DNA of 51,292 nt from Fonticula alba (lineage: Eukaryota > Opisthokonta > Rotosphaerida > Fonticulaceae), in assembly GCF_000388065.1 (NCBI RefSeq), contig NW_009242975.1, positions 947,904 through 999,195 on the forward strand. The letters run 5' to 3'. The notes under the pieces were generated by a model, which saw only the letters and a list, made by a program, of their open reading frames with translations, had not been told where the DNA came from and did no database searches. A program made the position numbers and the translations under genes. Of this stretch, positions 1 through 10,587 are shown piece after piece. The first letter of the stretch is position 1; each line of letters opens with the position of its first letter.

Positions 1-772
1 CTTCTCGCCCTTGGCACGCGGTGTTCTTCCCCCCGCCCCCCTTCTCTCCCTCTCTTCTCCCTTGCCCGCCCCCCGTTGCACCGACTCGTGGTCGGGCCCT
101 TTAACTTGCGGTGCCGGTGGGGGCACCGGCCCCCCCCCCCATGGGGCCCCAGGCACACCTCCCGGGCCCGCGGCCACCTCGAGACAGATATGCAGGAAGG
201 GAATGATCGTCCACCATCCCGAGTCTCGGGGGCGTGGGGGGAAAAGCCTGCCCGAATGCGACCGGGGTGCCTGCCGCCCTGTTCTGTCGGGTCCGGTCAG
301 AGAGATAGTCCGCCCTGGACCCCGACCTGCCGCGTCCGAACAGGGCAAAATAGGGTGGCTGTTATTATCTTTTCGGCGGACACATCTCCTCGAGGGAAGC
401 CACCCGAGGCCGGCCGGGGAAGGGACGGGGTGCCTGCCGTCCAAAGTGTCTTTATCATACACGCACGAAGTGATGCGGACTGTAGGCCCTTCGGCCCGAC
501 CCGGCCCGGCCGGTCCCCGCCAGGCTTTCCGCTCCTCCCATCGCCTTTCCGCCCATTCGCGAGATTCCCCCCCCTTGGCAGGTGGATTGCCGAGGTGCCG
601 GGCACCTTTTTTTCGGCGGCCCCCGTCGATTGAGTCCGGCCCGGTGGTCGGTCAACCCTCCTCTCCCCAGCCCCACCCAGCCCCCCTTCCTATTTTCCCC
701 GCACTCTCCTCCCTCCCCTGTTGCTTCCCCCCCCCCCCCCCGTTCCCCCGCGTTCCTTCACTTGCCACAACC
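1..772. other. Upstream region of the SNARE gene, no gene seen
   Basis: No credible coding region is visible. The open frames here are short, low in complexity and match no family I recognise. Bases 1-34 are an exact copy of 2592-2625. The last 130 bases are pyrimidine-rich with a C run at about 728-741, about 30 bases before the Vti1 start. The eIF2-beta and ORP leaders look similar. The promoter and leader of the Vti1 gene are presumably here, but no TATA box or other defined element can be pointed to. Confidence 0.6.
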
Positions 773-2276
773 ATGTCCGGCGGCTCTGATCTTTTCAACA
801 CCTACGAGTCCGAGTATCACAATGTGATCAACAGCCTGCGTCGCCGCACCAGCTCGGACATCCCCAACTCCTCCGGCGGTGCGTGCATGCTGGCCTTTCG
901 CCTCCCCCCCCCCCCCCCCTGCCTCGGCTGTTCCTCTCGGCCACTGACACATGCCTGGCGTTTCCGGCTCTTCCTTTGCACTCCCCTTGCGCTGGTCTTC
1001 AACACCACACACACACATGCACATGCACGCATGCACGCATGCACACATGCACACATGCACACGCACGCATGCACACATGCACACGCACACACATACATAC
1101 ATAGAGAAGCGCAAGGAATTCATCAATGCCGCCAAGCGCGAGGTGGAGGAGGCCAAGGAGATTGTGCGTCATTGCCCCTTCGCTTCGCTGTCTGGCTCCC
1201 CTGTCGGTTGGACCCGCTTACTGATCCCGTTCCTGCCTTCCTCCGGGCCTCCCTTTGTGTGTATACGCTCGCAGCTTGAGCAAATGGACCTCGAGTGCCG
1301 TGACATGCCGGAGAAGGATCGTCACTCCCTGCAGCACCGTGTCCGTGCTTTTTGGAACGACCTCAACCGCCAGGAGAAGCGCCTGGTATGTTGCTCCGCC
1401 TCGAGTGGCTACCTTTGCTTCATTTATCCAAGATACCGACCCTGCCTTCTTGCCCCTCCCTCCTCCTTCTCACCCCATTCATCTTCCCCTTTTGTCTCCT
1501 GCTGGGGCGTGGGCTCTCGCGCGCGCGCGCGCGCGCGCACGCGGCTTGCCAATCACAGCACCAGGTCATTGCCGACAGCAATCGCGAGGCCGTCACTGCC
1601 GGCGCCTACACCTCCTCCAGCCATGACTCGGCCAACCAGCGTGATCGCATTTTTGAGGCCAACCAGCGCCTGGATGCCGCCACCGACTCCCTGGATCGCT
1701 CCCTGCAGGTGGCCAACGAGTCCGGTGCGCAAAGCCACATCCTACCTTTTCCACCGGCTCTACTCCCTTTCTCATCTCCATTCCATCTTCTCTCTCTCCT
1801 TCTTCCTCCTCCTCCTCCTCCTCCCCTTCCCTCTGGCGGGGGTGTCCATGCGTGCAGAGCAAATCGGTCAGTCGATCCTTTCCGATCTCCATCGCCAGCG
1901 CGACCAGATCAGCCACGCCCACACTACTCTTCACCAGGCCGATGAGAGCATCGACAGCGCCGCGGGCATCCTGCGCGGCATGCGCCGCCGGTTCGTTCCC
2001 TGATTCCTTCGCATCTGCTCTCCCTCCCTCTCTCTTCCTCCCTCCCCATCTCCTACTACTCACGTTTCCCGCTCACACTCCCTCCCCTCCTCTTCCCTCC
2101 TCCCCTCTTTCTTGCCCCTTTCTCCTTCTCCTCCGTCTGTTCCCCCCCTCCCTCTCCCCCCTCTTCTTGTCTATGTGTGTGTCCTTAGCATGATGACCAA
2201 CAAGGCCATCACCACAATGATCATCATTGTTTTGATCGCCATCATCGGCCTCATCATCTACCTGGCCATCCGCTGA
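773..2276 (+). CDS. VTI1: Vti1-type Qb-SNARE, 6 exons
   Basis: Exons: 773-878, 1105-1163, 1275-1385, 1559-1724, 1858-1990, 2189-2276, giving 220 aa, close to the usual 215-230 aa of Vti1 proteins. Vti1 is a Qb-SNARE that drives membrane fusion in Golgi, endosome and vacuole traffic. Residues 1-100 form the N-terminal helical domain, opening MSGGSDLFNTYE. The SNARE helix covers about residues 130-195 and includes the block ILSDLHRQRDQI, whose glutamine sits where the ionic zero layer is expected. A single C-terminal membrane anchor follows (about residues 199-219, many Ile/Leu) and ends two residues before the stop, so this is a tail-anchored protein. All five introns join in phase. The ATG has the context acaaccATGtc, almost the same as the ORP gene. 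Intron 1 carries a CA/CATGCA microsatellite and intron 3 a CG repeat. Confidence 0.93.
1004..1103. repeat. CA / CATGCA microsatellite inside intron 1 of the SNARE gene
   Basis: Alternating purine-pyrimidine tract (ACAC, ACATGC and GCATGC units) that ends directly at the 3' splice site of intron 1 (AG at 1103-1104). It takes the place of a normal polypyrimidine tract. Confidence 0.9.
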
Positions 2277-2668
2277 TCAATCGGCACTCACGTGCCATGT
2301 ACACTATAAATAACATTCTACCATCCAGAGCCATGTCCCAACCCTAGTCCCTTTTCTGGTGGGTGCGCGGTGCGCGAGGGGGGGGGGGCGTGTGTGGAGG
2401 AGCTGGAGAGAGGTGCCTGGCCTGGCGTGTGTCGATTCCTGTGCGCGTCCGCGCGGGGGAAGGCGCCCGGGCTACACGGTCGGAGGGGAGGCATGCTTCC
2501 CTTCCTGGGGCTGGGGGTCGTCTTCACTAGTGCCGCCGCACTGGCCACCCCCTGGTGCCCCCGTTAGGGCTGTCCACTGTGCTCTTCTGGACTTCTCGCC
2601 CTTGGCACGCGGTGTTCTTCCCCCCCCCCCCCCCCCCCCCCCGGAGGACCGCACGCACGTACACGAGC
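2277..2668. other. Spacer between the SNARE and eIF2-beta genes
   Basis: Spacer of 392 bases between two genes on the same strand. An AT-rich patch at about 2300-2325 (ctataaataac) is the only such stretch and could hold the cleavage/polyadenylation signal of the SNARE mRNA. From 2592 there is the 34-bp repeat shared with window start, followed by an uninterrupted C run (2620-2642) just before the eIF2-beta start. No gene is seen. Confidence 0.6.
2592..2625. repeat. 34-bp exact repeat, second copy (first copy at 1-34)
   Basis: Begins cttctcgcccttggcacgcg and ends in a C run. It is identical base for base to window positions 1-34. The first copy starts at the first base of the window, so the true left edge of the match cannot be seen. 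Both copies break down inside a C homopolymer. Confidence 0.95.
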
Positions 2669-4261
2669 ATGTCTGAAGAGGTGCCTACACAGAGGGACCC
2701 TCCCCTCGCGGAGGATGCGTCCTCCCAACAATCCAGTCTGCGTTCGTTTCCCCGTACCCAGTTGGTCCCCCCCCCCCCTCCTAATTCACCATGGAGAACG
2801 AGATTGTACTTGACCCTCCAACCTGTCCTCTCCTCCTACTTTCCTATGTGTGCCTTTGCTAACCGAGCCTTTTGCTTCCCCTCTCTGTCCCCCTTTCCGT
2901 CCCCTCTCTCCCCTTCTCTCCCTCTCTCCTCCTCTCTCCCTCTCTCCTCTTCTCTCCTCTTCTCTCCTCTTCTCTCCTCTTCTCTCCCCTTCTCTCCCCT
3001 TCTCTCCCCTTCTCTCCCCTTCTCTTCCCTTCTCTCCCCTTCTCTCGCCCCCTGTACGCCCGGGCCGCTCATCCAGATTGACGACTTCGCCTCGCTCGGC
3101 ATCATCAAGAAGAAGAAGAAGTCTTCCAAGAAGGTCGACTTTGACTTCGATGCCGCCGACGAGGAGGGCGCTTCCCCCGATGCCCCCACCACCGACGCCG
3201 CCGCCGAGGAGGACCCCTTCGACGGCCTGAAGAAGAAGAGCAAGAAGAAGAAGGTATGTTCTTCCCCCCCCCCTCCCCCGCTACTCGTGGCCTCTTCCTC
3301 TCCTCCCACGCTCGAAGGTCCTGGTTTTTAACATCTCCTCCTTTCCCCTCACTAAAGGTCATTGCTTTCGACGACGAGGACACCCCCGCCGAGGCCACCG
3401 AGGGTGGCGATGATGACCTTGGCGGTCTTGAGGTTTGTGCCCCCCTCCCCCTCCCTTCCGTCGCCTCCGGTGGTTCATTTGCCCTCCTACGGCTGCCATG
3501 TCTAACTCCCCGCCCTGCCCCCCCCCCTCCATCGCAATTGGATTGTCCCACCGCACACGCAGGTCAAGAAGAAGAAGCGCAGCAGCAAGAAGAGCCTCGA
3601 GACCTTCGAGCAGGCCCTCATGGAGTCCGACGCGCCGAAGAAGTCCTCCCGCTCCAGCAAGTTCAACTTCGACTTCGACGACGAGGCCGGTGGCGACGAC
3701 ATGTTCAACCAGGCCGGCGACTCGGACGACTTCCAGATGGATGCCGATGTTGATACCAGCGGCGACCCGATGGCCGTCTACCAGGGCAACGACACCCCCT
3801 ACGCTTATGGGGACCTGCTGCAGCGCGCCTTCCGCCTGATCCGCGAGGCCAACCCCGAGCACGGTGGCGACCGCAAGCGCTACACCATGATCCCGCCGCA
3901 GGTCAACCGCGATGGCGCCAAGAAGACCATCTTCGCCAACCTGATCGAGATCTGCCGCCGCATGCGCCGCACCAACGAGCACGTCACCAACTTCCTGCTT
4001 GCCGAGCTCGGTACTTCCGGCTCGGTGGATGGCGCTGGTCGCCTCATCATCCGTGGTCGGTTCTCCCCCAAGCAGATCGAGAGCGTCCTCCGTCACTACA
4101 TCATGGAGTACGTCACCTGCAAGATCTGCAAGTCCCGCGACACCCAGCTGTCCAAGGACAACCGCCTGCAGTTCATCCAGTGTGATGCCTGTAACTCCCG
4201 CCGGTCGGTGGCCACCATCAAGACCGGTTTCTCCGCTCAGGTCGGCCGCCGTCGTCGGTAA
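2669..4261 (+). CDS. SUI3: Translation initiation factor eIF2 subunit beta, 4 exons
   Basis: Exons: 2669-2680 (tentative), 3077-3253, 3358-3432, 3563-4261, about 320 aa. eIF2-beta is the subunit of the GTP-binding eIF2 complex that contacts eIF5, eIF2B and Met-tRNAi. The N-terminal half has the three family lysine boxes ([30 protein letters not shown]) between acidic stretches. The C-terminal half is the conserved core, with [27 protein letters not shown] and [16 protein letters not shown]. It is followed by a zinc ribbon of form C-X2-C-X17-C-X2-C and the SVATIKTGF tail. The first exon is uncertain. ATG 2669 (MSEE, donor gtgcct) matches the MS- start of three other genes here. ATG 2791 (MENEI, donor gtactt) also joins in phase and resembles the family N terminus. 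Confidence 0.93.
2941..3046. repeat. Decamer minisatellite (tctctcctct / tctctcccct)
   Basis: About ten and a half tandem copies of a 10-base pyrimidine unit in the first intron of the eIF2-beta gene. The first units read tctctcctct, later ones tctctcccct, with one tctcttccct variant. The block ends about 30 bases before the 3' splice site at 3075-3076. Confidence 0.93.
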
Positions 4262-4417
4262 GCGGTCGACCTCCGGGCTCAGCGCCGGTGACGATCATGA
4301 CGGTGGCGCTGGTGCGGCTGTGGCGGCGGCCGGTGGTGGTAACTGGCTTGCCTCGTCCGCGGAGGCCGGGTGTCTCCTGGCCTCTGTTGTTGCCACCCTA
4401 CTCCGGGGCGCACTCAC

Positions 4418-4458
<41 letters not shown>

Positions 4459-5294
4459 CCACCCCCACCTCCAGGTGTCTCCACTTGGCCCCCCCCGCCG
4501 GTTCCCGCCTTCGCAATGCCCCCTCCTCCGACACAGACGCCCACGCTGGCCGACCTGTCGATCCCGATCTCGGTCCTGGTTCGCCGTGCGTCCTGCCGTT
4601 TCCCCGACTGGACGTCCGTCGGCTTCGCCATCGCCGGTTGCGGCGCCTTCTAGGCAATGCAGCTGGTGGCGGTCCTGGCGGTGCAGCCACCAGTTCCGAT
4701 GGCCCGGCCCAACTTGCCTTCTCGTCCCGTCATCCGGGGCCCGCTTTCTTGTGCGGCTTGCAGCCGCGTCCGCTTCTCCGGTGGTGGTCCTCCCTGGCTC
4801 CTGTCCGGTTGCGGCCGATGCCCAGCGGCGGTGTCCTCCATGCCGTTGTCTAGTGGTGTGCAGTCCATCCCGCGGTGGGCGCATTGCTGCGCAAATACAT
4901 AGAAAGTGGCGAGAGCCACAGAAACACACAAACACCCTCCTTTCGTGTGAGCCACAGCGCCGGATTCCCTTTTTTTTTGGTCTACGCGCGCACTCATCTC
5001 TTGCTGCCTGCGCGTGTGTGCGTGTGTGTGCGTGTGTGCGTGTGTGCGTGTGTGCGTGTGTGTGCATGTGTGCGTGTGTGTGGTCTATGTGATATTGGTT
5101 TTTCTGGGAAGCATCCCCCCATGCCACAGAGGGACAGAGATAGGGGAGGGGCTCTTCCAGTGCGTCTTCCTGGACAATGAGAGAGGCACAGAGCAGGGGA
5201 GAGCAAGAGTAGGGAGCACAGGAAGAGGGGGCACGGGGGAGGAGAGAGGGGAGGAGAGACGAGCGGAGATTTCGCCGCCCCTTTGCTCGGCCTC
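4262..5294. other. Convergent spacer between eIF2-beta and ESF1, with CTG and GT repeats
   Basis: Bases 4262-4880 have mixed composition, unlike the homopolymer-rich spacers. They contain a (CTG)12 tract and a frame open from within eIF2-beta to 4853, but no recognisable protein. An AT-rich patch near 4893-4902 (aaatacatag) may mark the end of the eIF2-beta mRNA, which would put the CTG tract in its 3' UTR. A GTGTGC-type microsatellite covers 5011-5082. The purine-rich stretch 5190-5270 is the 3' flank of ESF1. Confidence 0.5.
4420..4455 (+). repeat. (CTG)12 trinucleotide repeat
   Basis: Twelve uninterrupted CTG units, 159 bases downstream of the eIF2-beta stop codon on the sense strand. The same sequence reads CAG on the opposite strand. 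Confidence 0.97.
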
Positions 5295-7992
5295 TCAGAG
5301 GCGGGACCGCTTGCCGGCCGGGCCCTTGCCGGAGCCGGCCTTGCGCTTCAGGCGTTCCACCATGCTGGAGATGTCCACGGTGTCCTGGGACAGGCTGTCC
5401 GAGGTGCCGGTCGAGGTGGAGGAGGAGGAGGAGGCAGAGGTGGCGGCGGCGGCAGCGGCGGCGCCCTTGCTGGCGGCACGGGCCTGGTCCTCCTGGGCCT
5501 CGCGCTTGCGAATGCGACTCTGGCGCTCGGCAATAAGGGCATCCATGGCCGAGGTGCGCTTGAAGTGCGGCGAGGAGGGATCGATGGCGAACTTGTGCGA
5601 GTCGAACATGGACGTGAAGCGATCATCCTTGGGGTTGAACTTGAAGGCGTCCTCGCCGGCCTCGGCCGACTGGACCTCCTCCACCCGGGCCCGGTCCTTG
5701 GAGCTGAGCTTCTTGCGCCCGGCCAGGCGCTCAGCGCGGTGGATCTCCCGCAAGTCGAAGTGCTTCTGCTTGCTGATGGTCCCGTCGCCGACCATCATGA
5801 GAGCCAGCTCGTCGGCCTCGCGCTGCTTGGCCTCCTGCTTGGCACGGCGCTGCTCCGCGCGCGAGGACCCGGCGGTGGGCTCCTGCACCGCCAGGAAGGG
5901 GTCGGCTTGCTTGGCCATGTCGGCCGCGGCCTCGGTCTGCTTGTCATCACCAGCAGCAGCGGCATCATCGAAGAAGCCACCGCCCAGAGACCCGAAGGCA
6001 CTCTTCTTCTTCTTCTGCTTGAGCTTAAGCTGGAGCTGGAGGGCGGCCTCGGCAGCGGCCTCGGGGTCCTCGGCATCGGACCCGGCATCCTCCGAGTCGG
6101 ACCCGGCGCTGGCACCCTGGCGAAGAAGCTTGCGACGCTCCTTGCGCTTCTCCTTGCGCCGGTCGAGGTAGGCCTCCCACACGGTTTTGTCGGCATTTTG
6201 CTGTGATTCGAGGCGGAGGGGGGGGGGGGGGGGAAGGGAGAAAAGGGTAAGTGGGCCAGCGGACAAAGATATCGCGCCGAGCGCGCTTGTGCACGGGAGT
6301 GTGTGGCGTACATTCTTCTTCTTACGCTCCTTGACAAGGCGATCAACCTTGTCATCAAGTTCGGTGTTAAACGTGATCTCCATCTCCTGGTCGGGATTGT
6401 TCTTTGATGGTGCGGGTGCGCAGTGCAAGGGTGGTGTGTGTGTGGAGGGGGGGGGGGGGGGGAGGGGAGGGGAAGGGGGCAAGCGAAAAAGAAAGCAGCA
6501 GAAGGTGCAGCAGGGGACACGGCGACCAAGGTCAGTGGCACGCATGAGGAGGTGGGACAAACTTCGGGGAGGGAAAGGGCAAGGGCAGGGAGGGAAAAGA
6601 AAAAAAAAAGAAGAAAGGCGCGCACCTCCAGAGAGATCTCCTTCAGCAGGGAGGAATACTTCTTGCGCTGGCTCTTGTCAATGATCTCGTCATTCTCGTC
6701 GTCGGCCATGTCAATCGACCGCGAGGGGGCCTTCTCGCCAGGCTGCTCGTCATCACTGCTGTCGTCCGAATCGGACGCCAGATATGCCGAGATGTCGATG
6801 TCATCGAGGTCCTTCTGTGGAAATGCCACGGGCAGGGGGTGTTTGTGTCAGCGGGCTGTCTCTTGTGTCGGGGCGGGGTGCAACATGCGGATGCATGCGA
6901 TGGGGCCCCGGGCCCGGCCCTGCGTCCGCCCGCTTCGTTCTTTTTTTTTTTTTCCCCTTTCCCGGCCCCTCACACGACAGGCGCCTGGCGCACGCACCTC
7001 ATCCAGCCGGCGACGCAGGACAGCCTTCTTGGAGTGGTCATCCTCATCCCAGGTGAGGCGGACCGTCGAGTGGCTCAGAGCATTGGTGTGGAAGGTGGTC
7101 GGCATGTAGTTGCTGGGCAGAGAGTCGGCAAAGTCGCTGCAGGGAGAAGGGCCACAGAGTGGGCGTCAGTCCAGGGGCCGGGGAGGTGGCAGGAGACAGG
7201 CGCCGCATGCAGGAGGAAAGGAAAGGGCCCGAGGCCGGGGCAGGCGGCCGGGGCGGGGAGGAGGGAGGGGGAAAACGCACTGGGGCTCATCCTCGAAGTC
7301 CATGTCATCCGGGATGTAGCGCAGGTCCACCAGGTTGCCGGAGTCCTCGAACTCGATGTCATTGCACCCGGCGAAGACCTCCATGGCGGTGCGCACGCTG
7401 TCGCACTCGACCACGGCGTAGTAGTAGCGCAGGCGCTCCAGCTGGTACTTGATCAGGCGCGGATCGGCCACCTGGCCCTCCTCGCCGGTGTCCAGGTCGC
7501 GCGCGTGCAGGTGGTGCTTCCGCTGGGCCAGGGTTTCCAGCATGCGCTCATGCTCCAGATCTTCCTGGGTCAGGCCGAGCTCCTCGGCCTCACGGAGCTC
7601 CTTCTCATCGATGTTCGGACTGGTGAAGAGCTCGCGCGGCGGGCCGTACTGGGCCTCATAGGCCAGACGCTCTTTGCCGAACTCCGAGGGGAAGATGGTC
7701 ACCGAGATGATCGACCCGCCGGTTGGCACGAACGACTGGAAGAGCTTCAGGAGATGGACGGCCTGCGAAGGACGCCGTCAGTGGCCAAGGGGGGGGGGAG
7801 GCAAAAAAAAAAAGAAGCAAACACAACAAAACAAACCCTTGCATGCGCGAAGGGGGAGCCGAAGTGGGCCAAGTACCTTGATCTTGTCCCAGTCCATGTT
7901 GACGCAGGCAAAGCGCCGAGTGGCATCACCAATCGGGACATCGACACGATCCTACGGGCGCATGTGCGTGGAGAGGAGTCAGCCATACTTCA

Positions 7993-8045
<53 letters not shown>

Positions 8046-8136
8046 GGAGGGGGAGGAGGGAGTGAGATGGGGGGGGGAGGGACGGACGCAGAGCGGGGGG
8101 GAGAGGGGGAGGGACGGGGGGGGGAGGGAGTGGGCT

Positions 8137-8208
<72 letters not shown>

Positions 8209-8926
8209 GTGGGGTGGGTGCATGAAGGGGGATTGGGGGGGGGGGAGGGGGAGGAGGGCGGAAGGTGCGGCCAGCGGCCGAAGGACCCCAAGGAGGGGAC
8301 GCACCAAAACCACAGCGGCGTCGAGCTCCTCCTCATCAGCGTCGGCATCGGTACCCTCAGCATCGGAGTCGTCTGCCTCGCCGGCGTCCTCCTCATCGGA
8401 GGACTCCACCGTGACCAGACCACGGGCCAGATCATAGCCGGACACCTTGGGCCGACTCGGGGCAGGGGTGTCCTCATCGGATGAGGCGGCATCAGCCTGC
8501 TTATTGCCGGCCTGCTCGTCCTCCTCCGCCTCGGCCTCACTGTCGGAGGCCTGGTCGCTGGAGTTGGCGTCGGATGCCTCCTTGTCCAGCTCGTAGAACC
8601 GATGGAGGTCGCTGACGGCGCGCTTCTTCTTGGACTCCGCCACGGGGCGTCCATAGCGATCGACCGAGGCTGTGCGGAGGAAGAACCGGGAGAGGGGGAT
8701 GTGTGCGTGTGTGTGTGTGTGAGGGAAGGAGGGAACAGTGGGGCAATCTGGGCGGAGCGCCGAGCGGGGACATCCGCCATGCAGATGACGTACCGATGGT
8801 GGCGAAGCGGTCGTCCTCGAACATGCCCTTGAAGCGGGAATCAACCTGAATCTTGGTCACCTTGCGAGGGGCCTTGCGAAACCGGAGATCGGTCGCGGCC
8901 TTGGAAAAGCGCTGATCATCAGACAT
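5295..8926 (-). CDS. ESF1: ESF1, nucleolar pre-rRNA processing factor, 8 exons
   Basis: Exons on the minus strand: 8926-8794, 8669-8305, 7951-7877, 7762-7281, 7136-6998, 6814-6626, 6386-6312, 6200-5295, total 787 aa (human ESF1 851). ESF1 acts in the nucleolus in early 18S rRNA processing and small-subunit assembly. The N terminus has the family block VDSRFKGMFEDDRF (about residues 31-44). An acidic Asp/Glu/Ser-rich part follows, then the RNA-recognition-like core with RRFACVNMDWDKIK, IFPSEFGKERLAYE, RLRYYYAVVECDS and LVDLRYIPDDMDFEDEPQ. After a second acidic part, exon 7 (EMEITF) and exon 8 (VWEAYLDRRKEKRKERRK) lead to the C-terminal NUC153 motif DDRFTSMFDSHKFAIDP (about residue 675). Every exon junction keeps phase. 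The ATG lies in a gccATGtc context. Intron 2 contains extreme poly-C tracts on the sense strand. Confidence 0.93.
7994..8044. repeat. 51-base G homopolymer in ESF1 intron 2
   Basis: Uninterrupted G on the plus strand, C on the sense strand of ESF1. It begins 41 bases upstream (in the sense direction) of the 3' splice site at 7953-7952. Its exact length is unreliable in short-read assemblies. Confidence 0.9.
8137..8207. repeat. 71-base G homopolymer in ESF1 intron 2
   Basis: Second and longest homopolymer of the window, in the same 353-bp intron (8304-7952) as the 51-base run. Shorter G runs and GA stretches lie between them. The sense strand is therefore almost pure C over much of the intron. 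Confidence 0.9.
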
Positions 8927-9615
8927 GGCGACGGCGGCGGCGGCGGCGGCTGCTGCTGGTGCCCACGGGTGGTGTTGGCGGCTGTTGTTGAGGGATGCGC
9001 GGAGGGGAGAAAGGAAAGAAGAAAGAAAAGAGGGGAGTGTGTCTGTGCGCGAGAACGAGGGAGGTGGGGGTGGGGGTGGGGGTAGGGGGAGAGATGGAGA
9101 GAGCATGCAGGAGACACCTGGTGGAGAGCCGGAGATGGAACCTTCTTTTTCTTTTCTTTTTTTTCTTTTTCTCACCCCCTTCCCTCCTCGAGCCTTGTGC
9201 CGGGCTTTCCCGGTGTGGATTGGTGGGCATGCGCGCCGTAAACACGCATGGGCCGATCGGGGGTGCGGGGGTGCGGTTGGGGAGGGGGGGGGGGGGGGGG
9301 AACGGGGGGCACACAACCTGCCGGGCGGTCGGGGCGAAGGCGAGGTAGGCCCTGAGGGGGCTCTTACTCCTGCTCGACGAAGGAGGGGAGGACCTCCTGG
9401 AGGGTGCGCTGTGTCGGCGGGGAGGGGGTGGTCCCCGATGGGGGGGGGGGGGGGGGGATGAACAGGGGGGGGCTGTGGCCGACCGAGGACGCTGGGCGGG
9501 GGGCTAACAGCCCGAGGGGGATTTCCTCGGGGGAGATCCCCTCTCGAGGGCCATGATGGCCGGGATTCGTGGGCAGACGCATTCATGGGCACATGCCGCC
9601 GATGCGCCCAAGGAG

Positions 9616-9640
9616 GGCGTGATCCCGGGGATATCACGCC
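9616..9640. other. Hairpin (8-bp stem, 9-base loop)
   Basis: GGCGTGAT at 9616-9623 pairs perfectly with ATCACGCC at 9633-9640. A weaker outer pairing GGGCAC (about 9586) with GTGCCC (about 9697) could enclose it. No known RNA family is recognised. Confidence 0.4.
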
Positions 9641-10491
9641 TCCGGGTGAACCCACCTTCGGGGCGGGGAGTCCTCGGTGCCCTGCCAGGAGCTGTGACCC
9701 GGGATTGCCTGGGCGTGGCTTTGTGCGTGGCAAAGTTGTTGGTGTTGTTGTTGTTCCGGGGGGGGGGGGGGATGTTTCCATTCAGAAGGATGATATGTGC
9801 TTTTGCTCATTTTCGCCTCGCACGACATCCCCTGCTGGGTGTATTTTCTTGCGAGAGTGTGCAGGCATCCCGTGGCGGGACGGCGGGGAGGGGGGGGGGG
9901 CCTAGCCGGAGGAAGAGGCGACTCTGGCGTGTGCCCCGCACGGCCCCCGATAGGGGCAGAGGGGTCTGGCCCCGGGTAGCCAGAGGCCGTGGGAATACAT
10001 CAGCGAGAGAGACGGGCGGGCCGGTGCGCGGCCGGTGCCCTCGATGGTGTGCCCGCTCCGGGGTGCCGGCTCATCCGGCGGGGGCGAGGGGCGGTGGTCC
10101 GGTGGAGTGCCCCATATTGTAACTGGGCATTCATCGGAGTGGCCGGGAGTGGAATGTCATTCTCCATATGAGGTCCGGCCTGCCGCGTCCCCTAGATCTC
10201 CGGGCGTGTTGGTGCCATAGAGGGGGCGGCTGTGTCGGGGGGCGGGGGGCGGCGGAGGGTATCGGTGTTCGGCACGCGGGGAGGGGGGCGGCATAGCACC
10301 CGGCTATCTGTCTTTCGCCCCTACCCTTAAGCCTGCCCAGCACCCCTCATCCACCGGGGGGGCTGCTCCTCTGCCGAGAGGGGTCCCCGCCCATCGAGGA
10401 TGCCCATGTTCGGGCCCTTGCGTGCAGGGCATGTGTCGGGAGGCCGGCTCCGGGGGGGGGGCGAGGCTCGACCGCGTGCGGGAGAGGGGGG

Positions 10492-10492
<1 letters not shown>

Positions 10493-10543
<51 letters not shown>

Positions 10544-10546
10544 CGG

Positions 10547-10585
<39 letters not shown>
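10493..10585. repeat. Near-continuous G tract (51 + 37 bases)
   Basis: A run of 51 G (10493-10543), then cggcc, then a run of 37 G (10549-10585). It lies in the ESF1-ORP divergent spacer. Confidence 0.9.

Positions 10586-10587
<2 letters not shown>

Noticed and set aside
7994-8207. Telomere- or centromere-like sequence in the poly-G tracts
   Set aside because: The runs are pure G without a repeated unit and lie inside an intron of a conserved gene.
8537-9781. 414-codon minus-strand frame beginning upstream of ESF1
   Set aside because: It only contains ESF1 exon 1 by reading through its leader and intron. The upstream part is proline-rich low complexity, and the true start MSDDQRF matches ESF1.
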